Assembly: GCA_017506865.1 (NCBI GenBank)
Contig: JAFCMP010000547.1
Location: forward strand, 248,001-312,000
Length of the DNA stretch: 64,000 nt
Reading direction: 5' to 3'
Source: Tribonema minus
Lineage: Eukaryota > Sar > Xanthophyceae > Tribonematales > Tribonemataceae
Shown here: one piece after another, positions 56,901 to 64,000 of the stretch
Layout of the letters: the number at the start of each line of letters is the position of its first letter
Numbering within the stretch: the first letter of the stretch is position 1
Notes under the pieces: model-generated
What the model was told of the DNA's origin: nothing
Databases searched by the model: none
What the model saw: only the letters and a program-made list of their open reading frames with translations
Position numbers and translations under genes: made by a program

Positions 56901-59900
56901 GAAGAGGGGGGGCGCCCGCGGGGGCTCTGCCCCCCAAACCGGTTCCGCAACGCCCACAGCCGGCGATGCAGAGGACGTGGCCATGATTGGCAGTGCCCTG
57001 TGGAAGGTCCACAGGTCAGCTCGTATGCATTGCAACAATAGCATTGGCATGTTTCAGTGCTGTGCTTAACGGTGGTCAGAAGTAGGGTTGGGGTTAGGGT
57101 TAGGGCTAGCTGACCCCCAGACCGGTTTCGCGAAGCCCACCGCCGGCGATGCAGAGGACGTCGCCATGATTGGCAGCGCTCTGTGGAAGGTCCACGGGTC
57201 AGTTTGCATGCATGTTGGCTAGGTCAAAGCGTATTTTTGAAGTTTATTTCTGAGTCCCCCGTTTGTGGTGGACTGCATGCTCGGAATCGAGCACACTCAC
57301 CACATGCGCCACAAATACGCCCTTTACGCAGCATGGTATATGTTGAGGTTTGCTCAAGACGTATTCTTGATTGCTAGATACGTCCCAAATACGCCATATG
57401 TGTGTGGCCAAGTACGTTTTCGTGCAAACCTGATGTTGACAGATGCACAGTAGTGGCATGCTGCTGAGATGGAGGTACTGCGTTCTGAAGTGCACAGGGC
57501 TGTCGCTACACAATCCCGAGGTGCTCAATACAGATGACCACATGTTGTCTTCAGGGAGCCTCCGCAACTTTGGCACGTTCCCTCGACTCTTGCGAGTACC
57601 CCTGTTTCAATTTCAACTTGTGTAGCAGTGCTCGTCGGTCCCATGCGAATCACCTCTCAGACAGCCTGCATTCACGCGTTGGGTGTAGCAGCACACATAC
57701 CAGCCGTTGCTGGCATGCCAGCTGCAAGTCCAGTTATGATTGTCAACTCAACGTCAACAATCCTAACTGCAAGCGCCGTCACCACCTTACTACGCCTGCC
57801 ATTTGCGCCACACCGCGAACCTGCGTGTCCTCTGCGCATACTCGAATTTCCTCAATCTTTGAAGTAAATTGCTCACTTGCGGGTCAACCCAGGGCCACCT
57901 CGCGCACTTCATAGCATTTCATGTCAGCGTGGGTCGCAGCTGCCTGATTAACAAAAGTCTTTTTGGCTAAAGTGGATATGGTGGTACTGTTTGACTCGTG
58001 GCCAATTGCTGCAGCAGCGGCGACCACGGTTCTTGATGGAAGGCACTTGCGGCTCACCATCCCTTGTCACTTAGAGAGCTCTACAATCTTTTGATTCGTT
58101 CTCATTAACCTGAACTTACTGATCCGCGTTGACTGCAACATGGGCTGCAACGCCATGACATGCTGCAGATTATCAGTACAGGGGCGCTCAAGCCTCTCGC
58201 ATACAAAAGTTAAAGTGTGTTTTCAGGCGCGATGCACGTGCCGGGGCGCCACCTCGCATACTTCTTCAAGTGTTGCTCTTCAGCGCGCAACTCAACTTCA
58301 ACAACCTCAACACACACACCGTGTCATCTCAACCATGCCATGACGCACTGCAGATTATCAGTAGAGGGGCGCGTGCGCCGCGCTTGTAAGCTGGCGCTGC
58401 GCGACGAGAGGGTGCCCCTGGAGGTGCGGAGGCTGCGGGCTGAAGCACTGGTGAGCACTGCTGCTGTTTGTTGGGCGCTGCTGTGTGCTGGATCTGACCT
58501 CAATGCAAAGTTGTCTTGTGCATGTGCACTTGAAAACAGATACACCATTGATATGAACAGCACACAACCCTGGTAGAGGTGCGGAGGCTGCGGGCAGAAG
58601 CACAGGTGAGCGCTGCTGCTGTTTGGCGGGCGATGCTGCCGTCTGCTAACTTCAACACAGAAATTCACTGCACACGTGCAATCTCAAACGGCGCAGACAG
58701 TGTAACGTGCGCAGCCACTGCAACATCAACAACACCCACCCTGATGGAGGTGCGGACGCTTCGTGCAGCGCTGCTGGTGCGGGGCACTAATACCAGCACC
58801 TGCCGTCCTGTCAGCGCATACGTCATCCTGGCCCAACAGTGGACAAGGCTTTGGGCTACTTTAGCTTGACCAGTGCATGTGCACAGTACTGCGCATAATT
58901 TATTAAAATATAAACTGGAGGTAGTCGTAACCCCACATTCAGGACGCGTGAATCCGAACAATCACTGTGGGGACACACCACACATCAATATTCACCATGT
59001 TGCCCTGCACCCATGAGTGTGTATCAGAGTGTTTACTGAGGGGTAGGTACGGGTATGCAACCTGACCTGCAAGACAGCAGCACTCTTTTCTTCATCCCGG
59101 TTATTCTGTTTCCAACACAAGCAATGGGGTCGTTGTGGGCACATGTCAGTGCAGCATGGCTCAACTGCAAAGCTAGCTACTGAATCAAGGCATTGTGTTG
59201 CTGGTAGTTTGGCCATGTCAAGTGTCATGTCAGAGTAGCTGCGCAGTGCGGCAAAGTGGCATTAGGGTCAGGGACAGGGTTAGGGTTCGTGCTCACTAGA
59301 TCATCAATTCTCACTGCCAAAGGTAGACGTGCAGGTGGCCTGCAGCAGCAGAAGAGCGTCGCCGATCGCATGCAGTGTGAGCGCTGCATTGTTGAGCACT
59401 CGCAACGTGTCTTTCAGATATGCTCATGCAATATGTACATGTTCCGTTTCTTGATGCACGACCACCTTCTCTCATGCATGCACAGCTGCACGCTAGGAAC
59501 GCAATACTTGTACTTTTTATCAATTCTCGCTCAGGGCGCGAAAAAGCCCAGATGATTGGCATCTAGCTGTAAGGAATCTACATGTCGTATGACAGTACAT
59601 CAACTCCGGTGGGCACGATAACACAGAATTATTGCACTTATGTGTCTAGTCGCCCCATTGCTGCAAATGTATATGGCACTTCATGCATTTGAATGGCGTG
59701 CTAAGCCCTTCTACAGCCAACCTGACTCTGCAATATCGTCGCTTTGCGTGCAGGTACGACTCGGGGAGATCTACAGCAGCTGCGCCAGGGGTGGCCAGCC
59801 AGTACATACACATCCACCTGCCACAGACTTTCCATTTACATATGCAGACCCAATCGATGGCGCGCATGGGCCACAGCCGCCAGCAGATTGGTCAGAACCA

Positions 59901-59906
59901 CAATGA
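50988..59906 (+). CDS. DnaJ (Hsp40) co-chaperone with DnaJ-X domain, Caj1/Djp1 type, 9 exons, 429 aa
   Basis: Exons: 50988-51170, 51336-51389, 51839-51947, 52626-52957, 54691-54728 (38 nt), 55817-55990, 56865-57014, 58354-58450, 59754-59906; all GT-AG and in phase. The J domain (about 42-105) has LYDELGVSPTASKNEIRRAY, the HPD triad at 71-73 and RVAEAYQVLQDDAARAAYHT. The DnaJ-X domain follows (DPHEVFRLYVGGGKFQQIIG, LAEALLAKLEVYVGG, LGPEILSSVGYVYTNYGHRT, AMIGSALWKVHR, RRACKLALRDERVP, LRAEALVRLGEIYS). No Gly/Phe or zinc-finger region, so it is a class III J protein expected to stimulate an Hsp70 ATPase. Its first 24 residues look like a signal sequence (VFCSAALLL); location uncertain. Echo copies of the ends of exons 4, 7 and 8 lie in the following introns. 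Confidence 0.9.
52599..52620 (+). repeat. Poly-C polypyrimidine tract of DnaJ intron 3
   Basis: Twenty-two consecutive C directly before the exon 4 acceptor (ggcag). Confidence 0.9.
53030..53215 (+). repeat. Two echo copies of the 3' end of DnaJ exon 4
   Basis: The exon end coding FERAAWAEALALRPE with its gtgcgt donor and the 'ccgttgaagttg' intron start recurs at about 53038-53090 and 53150-53215. Confidence 0.85.
53470..53612 (+). repeat. CAG/CTG trinucleotide repeats in DnaJ intron 4
   Basis: Short CAG runs (about 53473-53507) and a GCT run (about 53583-53611). Confidence 0.85.
54963..54982 (+). repeat. Telomere-like array in DnaJ intron 5
   Basis: Three TTAGGG-type units on the sense strand. 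Confidence 0.65.
57082..57110 (+). repeat. Telomere-like array in DnaJ intron 7
   Basis: Four TTAGGG-type units, one variant, on the sense strand, lying between the true exon 7 end and its echo copy. Confidence 0.7.
57120..57200 (+). repeat. Echo copy of the 3' end of DnaJ exon 7
   Basis: About 75 bp coding AGDAEDVAMIGSALWKVH plus a gtcagt donor, close to the true exon end at 57014 with few substitutions. Splicing from it instead of the true exon would give an almost identical protein, so it is a candidate alternative exon, although it lacks a clear acceptor. Confidence 0.85.
58135..58290 (+). repeat. Echo copy of the intron/exon start of DnaJ exon 8
   Basis: The block 'catgctgcagattatcagta-agggg' at about 58158-58185 mirrors the true acceptor region of exon 8 (58345-58375). 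This region is also copied at 62.7-63.8 kb. Confidence 0.75.
58570..58780 (+). repeat. Two echo copies of the 3' end of DnaJ exon 8
   Basis: The exon end coding EVRRLRAEAL with a donor recurs at about 58574-58605 (well kept) and 58746-58776 (degraded). Confidence 0.85.
59261..59288 (+). repeat. Telomere-like array in DnaJ intron 8
   Basis: Imperfect TTAGGG units on the sense strand, about 220 bp upstream of a LINE tail fragment. Confidence 0.6.
59509..59596 (-). mobile_element. Non-LTR retrotransposon, 3'-end fragment in DnaJ intron 8
   Basis: About 88 bp of the element's 3' UTR and tail in antisense orientation to DnaJ. It is truncated after 'gtcgtatgacagt'. Confidence 0.85.
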
Positions 59907-60335
59907 CACATCGTTGCGAATGATTTTGACGATCGCGAGCACGCTGGTTCATTGATGCCGTGCACTATACGTGTGGAGCGTTACCTGGCACATGAGTCGG
60001 TAATGGCACAGTAGCTGCTGCCTGCGACTTTGCTGATCAGTGTTGACCGGTATACATTGGAACATGTGAGCTGGCTGGCTGCGAATGATGTGATTTTCTA
60101 CCCATCGCAGACTCGCACGGTTGCATTGACAATGTGTCCGTAGTTGAGTCACCACGATAGTGATGACATCATGATCCAGGCGTTCTGCCAACGCAATGCT
60201 GTGAGCTATCACTGGCAACCGTATACTGTAGAAGAGGTGGCTACACGAGCTGCAACTAGTAGCAGTAGCGGATTATTCTTGCCCACCGAAGAATAAAAGT
60301 TTCGTTTCGCCGGGAGAGGCAGAGTGGCGCTCGAT
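59907..60335. other. Intergenic spacer, DnaJ to ATPase
   Basis: Head-to-tail spacer of 429 bp, no gene recognised. It holds the DnaJ 3' end and the ATPase promoter. Confidence 0.45.
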
Positions 60336-62487
60336 ATGGCTTGGAGAAGCATGGCTGTGCTCTGCGCTGCCATTTCTGAGGCTGACGGCTTTTTACCAGC
60401 AGCTTGGGTGGGGGCGCGGGTTGGAATGGTGCCATCCACGACATCGCAGAGTTTCGGGGTGCGCCTCCACGCTTTCCCTTGGACAAAGGTGAGCCAGGCT
60501 AAAGCCTGGGCTTTCGCTGTTTTCGCGCCCATTCTGATGTCAACAGCACAAGGGCCTGTAGTCGGGGTGTTCTATGCATCGCTACTTGCACATGTGCAAC
60601 TGCGCGCGCGATGGATGCACCTTCCTCCGCGCCTCTTGAAACTGGGTGACAACGATACGATTCGGGACTGCAGGATACCCATGATGTCGTCACCTCTGGA
60701 ATTGGAGCTGTGGCGAGCTTGGGTCCAGTGATTCAGGCTGGGCTGGGCATTCTTGGCAAAGACAACGCCAAGGCCGCAGACAAAATGGCGAGTGCGGTAG
60801 ACGGCATCGACAGCACTCTCGCGCTGAACCAGGCGCTGGACGGCGATGAGCTGCTGCAGCGCGACTGCTTTGCCGAGTTCAATGCTACAGTGAACTTGGC
60901 GAGGAGCAATAGGCACAACCCATCACTGCTGGTGTACGGCGCACGGGGTGTCGGCAAGACAAGTATCGTCGAGGCAGCCTTGCAGGTAAAACTTGAGAGT
61001 TGTTTATCTGCACGGAACAGCGCAACTTGGCTACGATGACGCGCATACCCTGTGTTGACACAGCCGCCGTTTTGAGGTTAGGTGTGAACTGGGTAGCAAG
61101 TTGAATCAGCATCGGGGGATATTCTGGCTGACAACATCATGATGACAGAGAACTGTAGTCATGTGATGTTGTTGCTGTGAATGGCATGTGCGCAGTACGA
61201 CAAAGCTCGGCGCATGTGCTGCCGAGGACGTGCAGTGCCCGCATGCAGGTGCTCCAATCAGGCCGTACTGCAGGACATGATGGCACCGGTTGCAAGGCAT
61301 GACTTTTGAGCAGTGTTCATTGTCAACAGGAAGCTGCACAAAGACATGGCAGACCTTACTGCAGGACATGACCAAGAACCATCGTGGGCTTTTTAAGAAC
61401 CATCATGGGCTTTTTGGTATCATGCTGCAAGCCATCACTCTAGAGCCGTTCACGCCACGGATCCGGTTTGCATCAAGAACCATACTCATCCTTCTGGCTT
61501 TGCTCGCTTTCACAGGGTACAGCTGGCGTGCTGGGCATGTCCTACCATGGCAACGGCACGGACTTGGAGCAGCGCCTGGAAGAGCTGGTGTTGGACGCGG
61601 GCGGACTCTCCGACAATGCAGCGACGGGGCGCGTTGGATACCGCCTGCGCGCCATCTTGACTTTCTACCAGAAGGTGTACAAGCGCCGACCCGTCTTCGT
61701 CATCGACATCAACTCCAACATGGAGCCGGCAGCGCTCAGCGAGCTACTGCTGGCGGCCAAGCAGCTGGGGTTCCAGGAGAAGCTGGCCACGTTCGTTTTT
61801 GTCGTGTCAGCATCCAGGAGCGCCCTGGGCCTGCCCGTCGGCATCAGCCAGTCCCGAGTGCGCGGGTACCGAGCGCCGGACTTCACCAGAGATGAGGCGC
61901 TTGCGTACCTCGCCAAGCACCTGCGCGCCTTCCCTGAGCTGGCAGAGTTTGTGGTGCAGCAGGTTGGGACGCGTGCCATGGATCTGGTGGAGCTGTGCGA
62001 CGGGTGCTGCGACGCGGAGTCAGAGACGGAGTGTAGGGCACGGGTGGAGGCTTTGAGGGCAAAGCGCATCAGGGATGTGCGGTTTGCGCTGCGCGGCTTT
62101 GTTGGCATTGCCAAGAAAAATGAGGCTTTTGGAGAGAAGGCAGGTCTTGCGTTCTTCGAGACGCAGCTTGCAGCCCACGGCGACGATGCAGCGCTTGCGC
62201 GCACTCGTGTGCTGGACGATGACGTGCTTACTGATGACCATGCGGCTGAGGCGTTTGGGTTTGAAGAGCCTGCGCTGCTGCTCTCAGCACTTGCCGAGTA
62301 TCACGCGTTTGAGATTGACCCGTTCGATCACACGATCAGCATGCAGTCGCATTGCATGCAGATGGCACTCCAGCAGTACCTGCAAGCTGTTGCCTCCAGT
62401 GCGGCTGACACAAGTGAGCCCAGCTGCGTAGGCATCGTCAAAGGCGGCGAGCTTTGTGCTGCCCTGTCAGTAGGTCACTGTCTATGA
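60336..62487 (+). CDS. P-loop (AAA+/archaeal-type ATPase-like) protein with N-terminal presequence, 3 exons, 478 aa
   Basis: Exons: 60336-60488, 60674-60985, 61516-62487; GT-AG, all phase 0. Walker A GARGVGKT (140-147), Walker B VFVIDI (Asp219), a sensor-like strand FVFVVSAS, then ARFTRDEALAYL-type helical lid (RAPDFTRDEALAYLAKHL) and a helical C-terminus. This order resembles the ATPase_2 (PF01637) group of STAND/AAA+ ATPases, but the match is by motif only. The N-terminus has a hydrophobic stretch (SMAVLCAAIS) and then EADGFLPAAW; the F-x-P could be a heterokont plastid cleavage motif, so plastid targeting is possible. No adjoining effector domain is visible. Substrate and partner unknown. 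Confidence 0.8.
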
Positions 62488-62734
62488 TTTCACAGAAGCA
62501 CGCACGCGCTCACACACAATTGCACATATTGCGCTTCCATTCTTGTGTACAAGTTGTGTTGTTGTTGTTTTCGTTGTCTGTTTCATGTTGCACTTGCGTT
62601 GTGAACATGCATGGTGATGGTGACAATGAATGGTCAAGAAGTTGGCATGCCGCCGCTTCAGGCCTGTGACGCGCACATTGGCATTGGCTGGCATTATTTA
62701 CTTTGGTATACGAAAGGCATGCTAAACTTCAACC

Positions 62735-63770
62735 ACTGTTCCGTGTTGACTGCAACATGGGCTGCGACGCCATGACATGCTGCAGATTATCAGCAGAGGT
62801 GCGCGCAAGCCCCTCGCATACTATGTATGTACTAACCTGACCTCAACCCTAAGTAGTACATCGCGCTTAGGGTTAGGGTTAGGGTTAGGTGACCGGCTAC
62901 GACGACCCGACACGCCACCTACCGCTCATGGTGGACGTTACCTGCTTCGAGGCACAGGTGGCGTCGCGGGCGGCGAAGACTGCAGCAGACCCCGAGCGAT
63001 GCTGCCGCGACCAAGAGGCCGCCAAGACTACCCACTATTCTGGTCATTATGATCAGAATTGCTACAAACTTGCCACTTTGGCAATAGGGTCATTTGGCAG
63101 CATCGGGGAGCAGGGGCGGAAGCTGCTGGAGGCTGTGGCGACGGAGTATGCCAGCAGGATGTCAGTGCCCGGAGGAGCGCGCCCTACAGCTCTCAAGGGC
63201 ACCGCCCTGGCGCGCTTACGCTCGGCACTGTCGGCAGCGCTCCACATGGCGTACTCTGGCCGTGTCATGACACACATGGCAGAATCCAGGGGGGGGGGGC
63301 ACATGGAGGAGGACATAGGGGAGGACCCCGAGATGCCATTTGGCGGCGGCGGCGTTTGAGTGGTTGTCGTTGCGACACTTTCAGACTGTCATACGACATG
63401 TAGATTCCCTACAGCTAGATGCCAATCATCTGGGCTTTTTCGCGCCCTGAGCGAGAATTAATAAAAAGTACATCGCGCCCTGAGCGAGAATTAATAAAAA
63501 GTACATCGCGCCCTGAGCGAGAATTAATAAAAAGTACATCGCGCCCTGAGCGAGAATAAATAAAAAGTACATTGAGCTAAAGTGTGTTTTCAGGCACGAC
63601 ACACGTGCCGGAATGCCACCTTGCATACTTCAAGTGTTGCACTTCAGCGTGCAACTCAACATCAACAATGACAACTCGCTGTAATCAGTTCAGCTTTGAC
63701 ATGCCATGATGCACTGCAGATCGGAAGGACGCGTTCGTCGCGTGCGAGCTGGCGCTGCGCGACAAGAGGA
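62735..63770 (+). repeat. Displaced copy of DnaJ intron 7/exon 8 start, interrupted by a LINE
   Basis: 62735-62821 matches about 58120-58205 and 63578-63770 matches about 58213-58410. The two halves are contiguous in the DnaJ intron, where they provide an empty-site reference. The copy includes a damaged exon 8 start (GCGTTCGTCGCGTGCGAGC...). It lies 4.5 kb downstream of its source, beyond the ATPase gene. Confidence 0.85.
62822..63577 (+). mobile_element. Non-LTR retrotransposon, 5'-truncated copy with telomeric repeats at the 5' junction
   Basis: The insertion begins with about 45 bp of other sequence and four TTAGGG units (62866-62888). The element follows at once with its last 156 codons (VTGYDDPTRHLPLMVDVTCF ... 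MPFGGGGV stop at 63359), its 3' UTR, and a tail of four 33-bp tandem units starting at 63441, 63474, 63507 and 63540, each with AATAAA or a variant. This is the best-preserved copy of the C-terminal ORF in the window. Confidence 0.88.
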
Positions 63771-64000
63771 TGCTGTTGATGAGACGACTTCTGCTATCGT
63801 TCGATGCACGGCGGTATGGCCTGATCAGTCTTATGCGCTGAACTTACCCTAATGCCAACATTTTTCTCCATTCTGAGCCTTCACGACGGTCGGCACCTGC
63901 TTTCAGCAGCTATGTTGCAGCGAAACGCGAGTGTATGCATGATTTTTGTTGTCATCTGATACTTGCATCCTTGCTTGAAGCAGCTATGTTTACAGCGAAA
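63771..64000. other. Right edge, nothing recognised
   Basis: No coding exon or repeat was identified. A short word (cagctatgtt-cagcgaaa) occurs twice, near 63909 and 63982. Confidence 0.4.

Noticed and set aside
63441-63572. Regular 33-bp repeats as a possible CRISPR array
   Set aside because: Units are directly adjacent with no spacers, and they are the tail of a retroelement.

Overview
The window looks like nuclear DNA of a photosynthetic stramenopile (heterokont) alga. Genes are split by many GT-AG introns (two are GC-AG). Two or three proteins start with a signal-peptide-like segment followed by a phenylalanine motif, as in plastid presequences of algae with secondary red plastids. One gene carries ankyrin-type repeats of the LQWARANGCPWD kind common in heterokonts and large viruses. 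The species is not established; a xanthophyte or brown-algal relative is only a guess.

Layout: 0.5-0.6 kb, first exon of an ER Hsp70 (BiP) running off the left edge, minus strand. 1.3-3.6 kb, a degenerate non-LTR retrotransposon with two further 5'-truncated copies in tandem. 4.4-14.2 kb, a 13-exon ABCG half-transporter, minus. 14.45-17.85 kb, an LTR-like element, followed by another LINE fragment. 19.8-27.4 kb, glutamine synthetase II in 7 exons, minus. 27.6-29.5 kb, an N6-adenine/EEF1AKMT1-type methyltransferase, plus, head to head with glutamine synthetase. 30.4-42.0 kb, an 11-exon photolyase/alpha-beta hydrolase fusion, minus. 42.6-44.6 kb, a 100-residue protein of unknown function, minus. 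44.8-46.1 kb, an intronless ankyrin-repeat protein, plus. 48.7-50.8 kb, a putative plastid membrane protein with an in-frame TGA, minus. 51.0-59.9 kb, a 9-exon DnaJ/DnaJ-X co-chaperone, plus, head to head with the previous gene. 60.3-62.5 kb, a P-loop ATPase, plus. 62.7-63.8 kb, a displaced copy of DnaJ exon 8 sequence split by a LINE that has telomeric repeats at its 5' junction. All spliced models keep the reading frame at every junction and have total lengths divisible by three.

The most unusual feature is genome architecture rather than one gene. Many exon ends are echoed in the adjoining intron as tandem partial copies (exon end, splice site and nearby intron), usually decaying with distance from the true exon. 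Some exons have echoes on both sides. TTCAAC/GTTGAA-rich motifs and short TTAGGG arrays recur in the same introns. This looks like a continuing process of exon-edge tandem duplication that lengthens introns and creates decoy splice sites. I found no rRNA, tRNA or CRISPR array.
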